Of a stretch of 64,000 nucleotides of DNA, positions 1 to 11,303 are shown one piece after another. The notes under the pieces were generated by a model, which was not told where the DNA came from, did no database searches, and saw nothing but the letters and a program-made list of their open reading frames with translations. A program made the translations under genes and the position numbers. Position 1 is the first letter of the stretch. Every line of letters begins with the position of its first letter. The stretch covers positions 1,426,001 through 1,490,000 of the forward strand of contig JAWNGF010000009.1 in assembly GCA_037039685.1 (NCBI GenBank), given 5' to 3'. The stretch comes from Ceratobasidium sp. AG-K. Lineage: Eukaryota; Basidiomycota; Agaricomycetes; Cantharellales; Ceratobasidiaceae.

Positions 1-822
1 GTCACTCGAGAAAGGCTGGATTGAATATACAATAATTACGTTGCTCATTGCTGACTCCAGACCAGGGTCATTCCCAGCATGACCACGAGATGGGGCTGTC
101 CTCATAGTCCCACTACGCTTACAATAGGCCCTGCATGATTTACCAACCACCCAAGTATTGGAGCGTGGGCTGGTGCACTTTACGTTCTACCTCGCCAAGC
201 CATGCCTCCAAGATCGTTCTCGTCGAGGTTACTAATAGCATATACCCGCATGCGATCATTCTAACTTCTCACACTTCATTGTAGTATGTGTGGGTGGATT
301 TATGTGTGGTTCACGTGAATGGTAGAAAGAGCGGCACGCGTTTGAATCTGTGGACGTCGAGGGTGTTACATAACGTAGCTGGCCTGACATCATTGACCAC
401 CACCCAGGACAACTTACCAAATAGCTGACCTCCAGCCGTCCATGTATAGTAAATTTGAGTTGGCTTTCAAGTCAGCAATGGCGGATGGCAGCGAAACATT
501 GTAGTACGCTGTCCCAGCTCTGGAACAGCAGAATGCCAGTGGTGCTGAAAGCGAACTTGACGAGGGCGAGTACTATAACTACCACACCCGCGGCGCACAC
601 ACAAACGCCTCAACGTCTTAATCGACGCCCTCTTTTGATAACCAAGGAAAAACGGGATGACACGCCTCGCCCGCCCCATAATAAGCAACACAGTGGCCAT
701 CTCCAGGTTTTTGATGATCATACAAAGCTGATACTCGAAGTGTACGTGTGAATTTACTATATGTCTGTTTATGCGCCAACTTGTGGTATATACCTAGCTA
801 TCCAAGAGAGCACCTGAACACG

Positions 823-1152
823 ATGGGCTGTGCGTTGGTCGAGCGGCGCACCCCTACTTCAACCGGAGAGACTGCCAATGGACTCGTTGAGCATATAATC
901 GGGTACATTTTTGGCATTGTCTACTTCATCCTCCGTGATAAGCGCTTCCGCCTCTGTCCCAATGCATTGCTGCGCGAGGATATTCTGGACGAGTCGTCAT
1001 ACGATGAGGACATGTCAGTGTCTAGTTCAGACGAGGGTAGTTACCCTGGAGTCGAGGAAAAAGACAAATATACTACGGTTTACTACCCTCTAATTCGGAG
1101 ACCCGCCAACTCGGGGTGGGGTACTCGGTGCGATGAAATATATTTCAGTTGA
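823..1152 (+). CDS. Hypothetical small protein with one hydrophobic segment (possible last exon)
   Basis: I do not recognise this gene. An open frame of 109 codons starts at ATG 823. It has a hydrophobic stretch (residues about 27-38, around IIGYIFGIVYFIL), then a basic patch (RDKRF), then an acidic Ser/Asp/Glu-rich tail (around ESSYDEDMSVSSSDEG). This layout could be a single-pass membrane protein with an acidic tail. Protein-like reading also occurs upstream at about 520-740 in other frames, so this may be the last exon of a longer gene whose splicing I could not resolve. It could also be a chance ORF. Confidence 0.3.
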   Translation: MGCALVERRTPTSTGETANGLVEHIIGYIFGIVYFILRDKRFRLCPNALLREDILDESSYDEDMSVSSSDEGSYPGVEEKDKYTTVYYPLIRRPANSGWGTRCDEIYFS

Positions 1153-1184
1153 CAAAATGGCGCGGGAGGTGTACGGGAAAGCTA

Positions 1185-2072
1185 TCATACAGCCTTGGTC
1201 TCAGCTCCCTCTTTTACCACAGGTGCCTCGGGCTCCTCAAACATGTTGGGTTTTGGTACCTCGGGAGCGTCCTGAACTGCCTGCGCCTCGGAAGCATCTA
1301 ATTGCTCTGCGGTGACACCATCCTTGTGTAATTGTACCGCCTGATCGTATGCGAGCCTTCGCTCGTTCAGCACTTGCTTGATCCTCGCCATCGACTTTCG
1401 GCACTGTACAAATCGTTCTCAGTAACAAAAGGCAGTACAACTCATGCACCAACATACCCGCATATCCTTCTTGAACGTATTCATGAACACGTTGGTGTTA
1501 ACTCCAAGGCGTCGAGCTTCGTGTGTTTGCGTGGCCAACAAGTTTCGCTCCCGGGCAAGGACATACCACAAGGTATGCAGATCTTTGAACGATTTTCGGC
1601 GTAGCTCGGATGCTAGCCATGCCCTGCCTGTATATGCTCAGTAAACATACTCGCGCAATAGACAAAAGTCGCCGTTCTCACCGCTGTAGTCATTAACCCT
1701 ATGAACTCCCTCGAGCGTCTCAAAATACGATGCCCCCGTGACCTCGTCCTTGATCTTTCTGAAGAATCCATACAAGCCGTGGTTCTCGTTGACCTTGACG
1801 CCCAAGTGTGGTCTCTGGTGACCCTCGGGAGTTTCTGCGGGTATGGGTACTCGCCCAGGAGTAGCACGCTCTTTTGCAGTGGGTTTACGCGGAGGTCGAG
1901 TCTGCCATTGGTGTGAGCGATTTGTGGATTCGGCAGGAGCCTCGATTGTTGCTGGAGTTTCCGAAGTAGACGGGGTCGAAGTATCAGAAACAGTAGCTAA
2001 AGAGCGAGCAAGTGATCTCCTAGGTACTTTCAGCGAGAGAGAACGAAAGGACGTGAGCAGGCGAGTCGACAT
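1185..2072 (-). CDS. Mitochondrial large-subunit ribosomal protein uL29m (MRPL4/MRPL47 family)
   Basis: This is a structural protein of the mitochondrial large ribosomal subunit, placed near the tunnel exit like bacterial L29. Exons on the minus strand are 2072-1682, 1627-1458 and 1403-1185, giving 259 aa. The N-terminus ([14 protein letters not shown], many Arg/Ser) looks like a mitochondrial presequence. The family signature follows: [20 protein letters not shown], then [16 protein letters not shown] and [18 protein letters not shown] across the first junction, then [16 protein letters not shown] after the second intron. Introns of 54 bp each, GT-AG, keep the frame exactly. The C-terminal tail is acidic and Pro-rich. 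Its start codon faces that of the zinc-knuckle gene 120 bp away. Confidence 0.9.
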
Positions 2073-2192
2073 GATCGTTGATCCAACGAGAGCAAGTTTA
2101 ATTTGATTATCCTACGTAGTTTAGGGTAGGCTACAATTGACAATCTTGTTTCTTGCTCCCACCGCCACTGCTTCTTGCCCACCTCCACCGTC
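2073..2192. promoter_or_regulatory. Shared promoter of two divergent genes
   Basis: Only 120 bp separate the start codons of the uL29m gene (minus) and the zinc-knuckle gene (plus). The stretch must hold both promoters and 5' leaders. I see no clear TATA box or named operator. The call rests only on the divergent arrangement. Confidence 0.45.
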
Positions 2193-2873
2193 ATGAACTT
2201 TGGAAGAAACAGCCGCGGGACGAACCGCAACCCCCGTGCGACGGCGGACACGGTCTGCCAAAAGTGCGTATGAAATCATCTGGAGTGGAATAACTGCTGA
2301 TCCGCCAACTGCAGGTGCCTCCAACGAGGACACTTTATCTACGAATGCAAGTCTGTGCAGCCATACAAGCCACGACCCTCGCGCACCCAGATGTTGGAGC
2401 AGAAAAAACCGGCGAGGGACAAGCCGTCGGTGGAGGTACCAGAGGAGTTCAAGAAGAAGTGAGTGTACGATGTGTTTTGTGGTTTGTTGTGCTCAAACAT
2501 TGGAACAGGTCTGGTGTGGCCAATAAGATTCTGGAGGCCAAGGAAAAGGACCGCGAGGCCAAGCGGAAACGGTACGTCCGCCACATTCAACTCTAGCGCT
2601 CGCTCACTGTTTGCTAGGTCCGCTTCACCGAGTAGTTCATCAAGCTCGAGTTCTAGTTCTTCCGACTCGGATTCAGACTCGGACTCTTCATCTTCTGGTT
2701 CCTCTGGCTCAGACTCAGACTCGGACTCTGGGTCTTCTCGCTCAGGATCACGTCGGGACAGGAGTCCTAAGCGTGTGCGTAGGAGGCGGAGTGTGAGCTC
2801 TGACGAGTCTCCGCGTGGCAAAGGAAAGGGACGAGCACGGTCTGCGTCTGTAGACAGCCGTGCCAGCGACTAA
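2193..2873 (+). CDS. CCHC zinc-knuckle protein with Ser/Asp-rich and SR-like tail (ZCCHC10-like)
   Basis: Probable nuclear RNA-associated protein. Exons are 2193-2263, 2315-2458, 2509-2571 and 2618-2873, giving 177 aa. The first junction joins the halves of a zinc knuckle, C-x2-C-x4-H-x4-C (CQKCLQRGHFIYECK, residues about 22-36), as in ZCCHC10-type proteins. A Lys/Glu-rich helical part follows (NKILEAKEKDREAKRKR). The last exon encodes a long Ser run, then alternating Ser/Asp, then an Arg/Ser region (RRDRSPKRVRRRRS). Such tails are typical of splicing-associated proteins and are probably phosphorylated; that is inference. The knuckle and tail are seen directly; substrate RNA is unknown. Confidence 0.8.
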
Positions 2874-2973
2874 TCGTTTAAACTCGTTGTAATATCCTGG
2901 TTCTCAACTCCATGTAACATTATTTGTCCCATCGTATTGAGCAATCGAGTATGAGCGATACAGCGTCTAGCGT

Positions 2974-3749
2974 TCACATAAAGCCCTGGCAGATATCGGT
3001 ATTCTCCTGTGTCTTGCTGTGCATAATCAACGCAACAATCAACCTAACAAAATATCAGCCAACGTCGCAAGCCAAGCCTAAAACACGCACCCGTACAATC
3101 CCAACACCTCGGCAAAAATGAGAATCAGGACCATGGTGACAAACACCTTGCTCTCGTGGACATACGCGCGCACGCACGAGTCTCCCACGATTCCGATTGC
3201 GTAGCCGGCCGAGAGGCCTGTGAGACCGCATGCGAGACCTGCACCGAGGTGGACAAAGCCAGAGTACAGTGGGTATGGTTTCGATGGGTTCACTACAACG
3301 AACGGTAAGACGAGTAAATGGCTGTTCAATGACAGACTTACGGGACCCGGAAATAAGAACTGATACAACGAGTCCGTAGACTGCGATAATACCCGACATG
3401 ACGACCGGGATGAGCGACTGCGGGGGCGGGTCAGCGACATTTACACCCAAACTCCCAGCTACGAGCATGGGACGTCACGAAACGCACCTTCATAATCAAC
3501 TCGGGTTTAAACGTTCCCAAACCAGTGATACCGATTCCAGACTTGGACGTCCCATAAGCTGCTCCAACCGCTACACACTCATTTAGCCCAACGTCTAATC
3601 AACAAGCTCGATCTACGCACTGCTAAATATCATCTACGTCACGCCTCAGTACCGACCAACCAACCAACTCGAGGATCGAAACTCACCGAGGCGGCGACAC
3701 CCGCAAACCCAAAAAAGGGCGCAAAAGGTGGACATAATTCGGCAGACAT
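2974..3749 (-). CDS. VMA3: V-type H+-ATPase proteolipid subunit c (VMA3-like)
   Basis: Forms the proton-carrying ring of the vacuolar ATPase membrane sector. Six exons: 3749-3687, 3633-3621, 3570-3488, 3417-3342, 3292-3091 and 3043-2974, giving 168 aa. Four membrane helices are visible: [17 protein letters not shown] onward, [40 protein letters not shown] and [17 protein letters not shown]. The last carries the proton-binding Glu. Exon 2 is only 13 nt and supplies MIFST, without which helix 1 is broken and the frame is lost. Length fits subunit c (about 160 aa). The paralogue c' (VMA11) is a less likely alternative. The start lies close to the 3' end of the carnitine acetyltransferase gene, on the same strand. 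Confidence 0.92.
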
Positions 3750-3987
3750 GGTGGCCGGTGGTGGTGGAACAGAGGAGCAATGGCGGGTTATGTTTGCCTC
3801 ACGTGATATATTATGTCATTTATCGCAGTGACCGCGTTTCTGTCCCGCTGCGCCGTATTGATTGGACTGTGCCATCCCTGCGCCGTATGCAGAGCTGCGA
3901 GTTCTTTGTTTACAGTATACATGCAATTTATTCATACTGCGCCCGTAAAGACAAGATAGTGACCCATGACATCTAAAGCCCAATAAT

Positions 3988-6218
3988 CTATGCCTTGTGT
4001 CCATCCCTGGCTGCGATAGCCTTGGCAGCCCGGTCCATCATCTGCTTCGTCTCGGTCGCAGCTTCGGCCAAATAGTGCTTGAGAGTGGCTGAGTCACGTT
4101 TGAGGGACGTCACAGTCCAGCGGATATAGTCGTCCGCAATCGAGTACTACGCATCATCAGTCCCAGCTCAATCCAACGCGTACAGGTACTCACCGAAAGC
4201 CCGTACCCATCCGGCACGACCTCGCCGTATCCCCATCCGTCAAAGTAGTCCGAAGACAGTTGGCTGGTACTCAGTTCCCAGTGGTTCGACTTGCTGAAGC
4301 TCGGGTCGGTGTAGATTCCTGGGGTGGGCTCGCCGGGTTTGAGGAGCTTTTTGAGACCAAAGAGGTGTCGGTCGACGCCTTGTCCGTCGGCAGCCCAGCT
4401 GGCATAGGTCAAGTGTTGCTTCACAGCCGCACGGAAGAGATCATGTCGCGTGATATCCTACAAAAACACAAATTCAATAACATGCATGAAAAAGAGACGA
4501 GGGGACGCACGTCGACTTTGGGATCCAACATGGCCCTCGCCCACTGCCCACTCTGCACGCTCGCACTGCGAATAACCTCTGTCCTACCGCGCTTGTACTT
4601 GCGCGTCTGGGCACTCTCGTAGCACACGCCCGGACGATCAAACATCTTGTGGAACGCGAGCTGTTTGACGAGTTGGGCCCATGCGTCGGGCGAGGCCTTG
4701 TATTGCTTGATTTTGGCCTTGCCGTACCCTTCGTAGTGTAGTACGTGCAAGTCGTGCGCTCCGACGAGGTTGGAGAAGTTTTGGGTGGCTGTTTGGATGT
4801 GGGATTTGCTCTATCGGAGTGTTAGTTGGTTGGGAAAGAGGAAAAGAGGGGACGTACGGTCGAGTCGAGGTTAAACTTGATCTCCTTGGGGGCTGGGAGG
4901 TCCGACCGAGGGCTCTGCGCGCCGTGGTCGATTTTTCCGTGCGTGAGCGAGGCGAGGATGAATTCGTTCATGCGGAGGGTGGGTGTTCCGTCCATGCAAC
5001 TGTGTTCGCCTAGGAATCCGGATTTGCCATTCTCAAACACAATGACTGCAACACGATCAGTAAGAGTCGGAAAGTGGGGTAGGGACTCACACTGGTGCTT
5101 GTCGTACCATCTGTTCTGGCCGTCGCCGACCCAGCATCCCCAACTCACGTCGTCGCGCGTGACGGGTGCCGTGTCGTCCAGTGCGACGATGATGATGGCC
5201 GAATCGATGCGTTCGAGCGCAGCGGCGTTTTGGGGGTTCTTGGACAGGTGTGCACGGGCCTGGGAATAACTCAGTACACCGTCGTGAATTAAACTGGATA
5301 CTCACGTCTGTCCAAGTGTCGCGGTTCTCGCTCGTCAATGCGCCGACGGGGTTGGGGTCTGCGGTTGGGCCGGCGGTATCGATGATGCGCTGGACTTGGG
5401 CCGTCAAGTCGGCGGTGCTCAGTCCGGTCACGTCGAATTCATAAAACTTGTTCTTGCGGACGAACACGACATGGTTGTTGCTCGCCGGGTCGAACTTGCT
5501 TGCCGTGTCGGATGGCTTGACGGGGTACCGGGCAGCATTGAACCTACGCGGCATGAGATACGGCCAACGCGAAAACTGTCGACTTACAGCCATTTGTAAG
5601 ACGACATGCACAGCGGAGTCGTGCGGACTTTCTCGGGCTCAAGCTGGCCGCTGAGTACAAGTACAGTTTACATTAACTCTAGGTACATTAGAATACACGA
5701 CGCGAAACCACTGACCTCTCCGTCATCTCGCGGAACGGCAGCATTCCCTTGATCAGCCTCGCCGCTCGCTCGGCCTGGGACCTACGCCCGCCTTCTTGGA
5801 CGTGGACATAAAAGTAGGAGACAAACACAACCACGGGATCGCGGTATCCCATGTACGCGACATCGTTCCACCAGTCGGCGAGCCAGTTTTCGATCCCGGG
5901 GGTGTTGGCCCGGTCCTGCAACCGCCGCTGGAGCTCCTTGGCCTGGTCCGACTTGACAAACTCGGCGACGGCGGCTTCGGTGTTGGCGTACTCGGCAGGA
6001 GAGACAATCGCCCGCACGCTGTCCAGGTACTTTTTCGCCGTCGAGGACAGGTCTGGGACTGGCAGCTCGGGGAGGTGGGTCTGGTAGCGCAGCATCGGGG
6101 GTTGGGTGCTGTCGATCTGAGGTTCGGATTTGCGGACGGCGGAGGTGCGGAGTGCGCGTGTCATGGTGGACGTAAGAGGGACCTGGCGAGACAGGCGAGC
6201 AAGGGCGGAGCGATGCAT
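3988..6218 (-). CDS. CAT2: Carnitine O-acetyltransferase (CAT2-like, mitochondrial)
   Basis: Moves acetyl groups between CoA and carnitine so that acetyl units can cross organelle membranes. Eight exons: 6218-5716, 5650-5588, 5543-5306, 5259-5091, 5045-4858, 4810-4511, 4457-4194 and 4146-3988, giving 627 aa, the usual length. All junctions keep the frame. The choline/carnitine acyltransferase fold runs throughout: LPELPVPDL near the start, WWNDVAYMGYRDPVVV, the active-site His in GFLGEHSCMDGTP, and the substrate loop STSQLSSDYFDGWGYGEVV. The N-terminus (MHRSALARLSRQVPLTST) is basic and Ser-rich like a mitochondrial presequence. A second Met at residue 19 could give a shorter form. The C-terminus ends in GHKA, so there is no obvious PTS1 peroxisomal signal. 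Confidence 0.93.
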
Positions 6219-6883
6219 GGCTAGGTGCTAGTGGGCGTCAGTCTATATGTCCGCTACGTCCGGCAACTCGGCTCGGTCTTGGCCGGCACTCACGATCACG
6301 TGCGGGGAGGGCGTTGGGGAACCCGTGGGCAACGAGCGGGGAGCCTCGGGTGGCGGGGGAGTGGGTAGACTTGGTGTGCGAGTGGTGGGTGGGATGTATA
6401 TATGCTGATCGTGTCAGTTGTGGGATTCCGGGATCGCCCTACCAGGTCACGACGTTTGACTTCGGGTGTATTCGCACGTAGCTTTATGTGTTCTCAAACA
6501 CGCCGAGTTTCCGTCGCTTCAGCGATGCTCCGTTGGGGTAACCTATCAGATATCGGCCGTTGTGTACGAAAATGTCAACTTGCGCACTGGGGACGTCCAA
6601 AGCGGGACAGGACAGGCCAATTCATTTGGGCATTTCGGTGCATACACCCAACGGCTCGCATTATTGTCTCGGAAACCGGGTACCGAGACTGCCGCCCGCG
6701 CAGCAATCGTGATAATATCCTCGTAGTCATACTGGGGGAGAGCGAGAGACACCGGCTACCCAAACCACATTAAACTTGCACCCAAACACGCAGTTTCACG
6801 TGTCCAAACGTGGCGCTAAATTAGTCTGCCAGCGTGACGTCACATTGGTCATTGCTCTTTTTAGCCACTACCGTCTCTACTCG
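6219..6883. other. Intergenic region between divergent CAT2 and DDHD genes
   Basis: No gene supported. The stretch separates two divergent start codons and contains a TATA-like run near 6395-6403. Overlapping short frames here show no protein-like motif. Confidence 0.4.
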
Positions 6884-9800
6884 ATGGATACAGACACTGA
6901 GCCCGCACCCGAGATCTTTGTCCAGTGGTATCACGCTGGACCCGCTGAGCTGCTTTCTTCGGCGCCGGTGGCTCTGGGTCCGACAGTGGCTTGGCAGACT
7001 CTCACTCGGGATGAGTCCAACGCGTGCGAGGCGGTATGGAAAACGCTTACCCCTGAGGAACAAGCTACGGCACACAAGTACATTGAAGAGGAGCTCGAAG
7101 TCCCGCCTGTGGACGAAGACGAACATGATTTTCTCGGTGTACCAGTGACGTTGGACAAATTGTTCGAAATTAATGTTCGAACGATGCGGGTGAGTACTAC
7201 TGTGTTTTCGAGAGTCTAGCTAAGTCTTGCAGTTGTATCCCGTCTTCTGGAAATCGGCAGGTCCTCCAATCAAAGTCCGACGTTGCGTATGGATGTACGA
7301 CGAGGTGCGTCCCAACCCGCCCCTTCGACTGTGGCTAACCCACCACAGACACGCGCAGTCGAACCAGCCCTCTCGCGCGAGTTGGAAGCAGCATACCAGT
7401 AGGCCCATCCCTAATACTCCCGACTTTAGCTCACCCAAAACAGCGCAGTAAAACCATACCTCCCATCCTACCCCGACGAAGTCCAAACAGCACTCTCACT
7501 CGGCACCCTCGAAGCACAAGACAAACTCAAACTCGTCCTGCGCGAATCCAACCACAGTGCCGTCTTTCAAGATGCTTCCTCCGCTCGGATATTCCCTGGC
7601 ACAACCCCTCCATCTGTAGGACTGTTCAGCTGGGGCCTAGGACGCGGTAAGGGTTTATTCCCGGGTGCGACGGTCGTATGGAGGGGTGTGGAAGCCGCAG
7701 CAGCAGCGGCCACCGAAGGGTCCGACAAATCCAAAAGCCGAAGTGGCTCGCTCCCACTCGCAGAAGGCCGAAGGCTGAGCATCTCGTCGCTCGAAGAATC
7801 CAGCGCAAAACGACAGAAACTGAGTGTTTCGGCGGATGCGAGTCGGACGAGGAGGGTGGGCGTGCATCCCGAGGAGGAGCGTCCGGCGAGTCGGGGGAGT
7901 ACCAAGAGCGAGGGCGCCGAGCCGGTCAAGCTTGAGGTCGAGGGGGTTGCCCCGCATTCTGATGATGCGGTTGTGACGGATTTGTTCTTGATTATTCATG
8001 GGATTGGGCAGGGTGTGAGTTAGCTTTACTTTTTGCTGGGGTGGTGCTGATTTCGTTGTAGTATACAGCTCAGTATGAGGCTTGGGACTTTACGTATGCG
8101 ACCAACTTGTTTAGAGATCTTGCGTACGTTCTAATTATTCCACCTATCTGCTTGTTGACAAACTCTACTTGCAGCGGAAACAGTCGACTACTCCAGCCTT
8201 GTCCTCCATTATGCGCAACCGACGAGCACAGTTTCTCCCTGTCCCTTGGCGAGCAAGTATGAATCTCGGAATAGATGAGGAGAGACGAAGAGAACAGGAG
8301 GGGTTGGATAACCATTTCACGCTTTCGGGTGAGTTTGTCCTGTCGGACTTGGTTGGCGGAGAGCTGACTTGTGGGGTAGATATTACACCTAAAAAGTCTA
8401 TTCCGTGAGTATTTGACTTCAAATGGTTGTTTGGGTGTACTAATGAAAATAGTTATGTTCGAGAGTTGACGAATAACGTTTTGTGAGTTTCATCTTGTCG
8501 TTTTTGTGGGGTAATGCTAATTTGATTTGTCAGAATTGATATACCTTACTTTATGAGGTTTGTTTGGTTGATAAATTGGTTTCAAATATGGGAAATTGAT
8601 AGTTTGACCAGCCAACATCGGGATCGCATGATTGAATCTGTGAGTTTGCTAAGTTACTCCCATTACTAGCACTAAACCTGGATTTAGGTCTGTTTAACAG
8701 CGTATGTTGAAGCGCCGGGCACTAGACGATACACTAACACGGACTTGATAGAAACCGCGCATACAGGCTCTGGTGCGCTCGGAATCCTGAATTTGAGAGC
8801 CATGGGCGAGTGGTATGTCTGTCTTGAGACCATATCAGCGCAGCTAGCTCAACCACTTGGTAGCACATTCTTGCGCACTCGCTCGGTTCGGCTCTCTCCG
8901 CCCACATTCTCTCCGACCAACCCACAATCCAACGACCACTTTCCGAGTTTACGCAAGCTGAACTGAGCGGGATGTCGAATCAGTTTTTGTTCAATACCAG
9001 GTGAGTACCGTGGGTTCTGTGGTAATTTTTTGGTTGATTAACTGGTCGGAGCAGTAATTTATTTATGATTGGAAGTCCACTTGGAGTGTTTATGCATATC
9101 AATCAGGGACAATTGATCGCTCGCAAGGTTTGTTTTGTAATATGACAAGTAAGCGGCCAAGTTCTGAATCTAATATCGCGTAGGGACGAGAGAGGACTAT
9201 GGATGCTCAACCGGACGAAGCAGTAAGTGAAGTCATACGCAAGGATAGCAAATATATTGACGTAAAGTCGTAGCTTGACCGAACGGGAAGGTTTGGGTGC
9301 CTAGCGGTTGACGCGTTGTATAACATCTTCAACCCATCAGATCCCATTGCGTGCGTTGCTTGATTATCCCATCGTATATTTTGTCTAATCTACCGGCTTA
9401 GGTATCTACTAAACCCTTGCATTGATTCTGAGTAAGTGTTCGATGGGTGTACTGGATTGGTGTCTAACACCTCTGCAGATACGCCAAGACAATGAACCAA
9501 GTAACAATCCCCTCGGTCGGTACTACAGTTCTCACGACCATTGGCTCGCGCATTACTCGCATGTTCGATGGACTTTCCTTACCTTTGACGGCCTCGCGTG
9601 CGGCTAGCCCAGCGCCCAAGTCTAGGACCCCTCGACCCAAGGGCAAACAAGCTGAAATTACGATAGACGAGGATATGGAAGTGCCCGGGGAGATGCTCGA
9701 TCTCGAGGGAGGTGGGGATAAGAAGGGTGACAGCCGGGCTGAACGAAGGTGAGTATTGGTTTAGTCCACGAGCGCGGGTATTGAAGGTTGGGGTGTAGGT

Positions 9801-10045
9801 TTAGGGCTTTGAACCCTCATGGGACAGTCGACTTTGCGTTGCCCAGTGAAGGAACGTTGAGCGATTACGTCGGTAGGTACACACACCATTCCTCAAATTC
9901 GCTTATTGACGCTTCCATAGATATGATTACTGCACACGGAGATTACTGGTCAGATGCGAGCCTAGCGACGTTTGTGCTAACGGAGATCTTTGCGAGCAAG
10001 GAAGATCTGATGCGGACTGGTATGAGTTTGGGTACAAAGGCATAG
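6884..10045 (+). CDS. DDHD-domain phospholipase (phosphatidic-acid-preferring PLA1 family)
   Basis: Intracellular lipase of the DDHD1/DDHD2 family. Twenty exons: 6884-7189, 7233-7304, 7349-7398, 7444-8014, 8062-8127, 8175-8328, 8380-8404, 8453-8482, 8534-8557, 8603-8639, 8688-8701, 8752-8812, 8864-9000, 9055-9127, 9184-9222, 9274-9350, 9402-9431, 9479-9748, 9799-9872 and 9921-10045, about 744 aa. N-terminal half: FVQWYHAG and FWKSAGPPIKVRRCVWMYDE. Lipase core: LIIHGIGQG, YVRELTNNVLIDIPYFM, YRLWCARNPEFESHGRV, the nucleophile elbow HILAHSLGSALSAHILSDQ, and FMIGSPLGVFMH. The C-terminal DDHD part has DYVDMITAHGDYWSD. The elbow reads AxSxG instead of GxSxG. The 8127/8175 junction needs an unusual GTTCTA donor, so that boundary is uncertain. 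Confidence 0.88.
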
Positions 10046-10830
10046 AGGATTTTTATTTGGATTTATGGGTAACATATGCGTCCGATAATTGTGATTTCAT
10101 CAGGAAAAAGGCGCCAGCTAATCCGCACTAATCCACCCGAGAATACTTGGGACATGGCAAAAGGAACTAATCGAAGCGACGCCACAATTGAGTAAGACCC
10201 TTATTAGTTGTTTTCGCCAAGTGGCATTTGAAACATGACCGTTTTAGCACCAGATTAGTTCTGTTTAGTGTTCCTTTTTTCCTGATGTTTATGCGGAATA
10301 TGACTGCCAATATAAACTTGATTTTTCTTTCGAGAGGCTGAGGCTGGTGAGCTTATGGGCGTATCTAGGGACGCTCATGTTCTGTGCGGGATGACTTGTA
10401 CTGGCGGTTGGCTCACATCAGAGATTTTGATCGCCTCATATGCGCATCGAACCTATTCGGCACATGGTGTTTCTTACTCGGCGCCACTCATGGCTTACAG
10501 AATATTTTGGCTAACGGTAGTACCCAGATAGAGCTCGAGCCGCACACAAGGCACGCAGGTTCTGTTTGGTAGGTGCCGGCCGTCAGCTTTCTACAAATTC
10601 TATTACTGTTGGAACGTCCCACCTGTACAATGGGCGTCGGAAACCCAATCCGGGTATCCGAGGGCGGTCTCAAGTTAACATATCTCCTTGACCGGGGCGA
10701 TGAGGGTGAGTGTAGGGCTGGGGTTAGGCGGTACTAAATCCTCAGAGCTTGCAGCTTTCAGCAAACCAGGGCTACTTCCATTTGCTCCAGCTTTCTTTCT
10801 CTCTTCTTTCGCTCCGAAACATTTCTCAGC
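10046..10830. other. Intergenic region
   Basis: I see no supported gene, RNA or repeat. Only short overlapping frames without recognisable motifs are present. Confidence 0.3.
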
Positions 10831-11303
10831 ATGCTCCGCTTCAAGCGCTTTGCTTTCATTGTCGGCTGCGTCATTGTCGTTGCTGCTATGCGTGCTCTCA
10901 CTCACAAGCGCAAGGACTGCAACCGCAAGTTCTTCTGGTGGAGTCCCAAAAACTCCTGCATCCCGGAAGTCATACAATCACTTAGGCAAGGCCAATACTG
11001 AAATCAACTGCCCCAGCTACGGTGGCATTCGCAACGTAGTTGCTCCTCCCCGCCACAACTGTGGTCGCTGGTACTGGCACTCTGGCTTTGGTACGTGACC
11101 AAGCGGCAATACTAACTTCCGTAGATCTAAAGCTACAACTTGATTTTAGGTACTGTGTGCCTCGGCAGCCCGATTGGTACGATCCTCAGTGCTCTGCAAA
11201 CACGCGCTGGGACGACGACTCGTACTCGTGCATCCATAGCATTCCTAATCTTCCCGCTCCGAGGACTGAAACTGGCCAGTATGGACCCTCTTACTTCTGG
11301 TGA
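10831..11303 (+). CDS. Small secreted Trp/Cys-rich protein (PriA-like), splicing uncertain
   Basis: The start MLRFKRFAFIVGCVIVVAAM reads as a signal peptide or anchor. It is followed by DCNRKFFWWSPKNSCIPE. A later frame gives HNCGRWYWHSGFG, and the final exon, after an intron of about 52 bp ending at 11151, gives YCVPRQPDWYDPQC and WDDDSYSCIHSIP, ending at TGA 11301-11303. The spaced W-x-W and C-x-P motifs recall the basidiomycete PriA-type small proteins; that is a resemblance of pattern only. The first block and the NCGRW block are in different frames, so an intron near 10955-11020 (possibly with a GC donor) or a frameshift must lie between. Function unknown. Confidence 0.45.

Noticed and set aside
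2339..2821. Minus-strand frame rich in Glu/Ser
   Set aside because: Antisense of the Ser/Asp repeat exon of the zinc-knuckle gene; repeats give long open frames on both strands.
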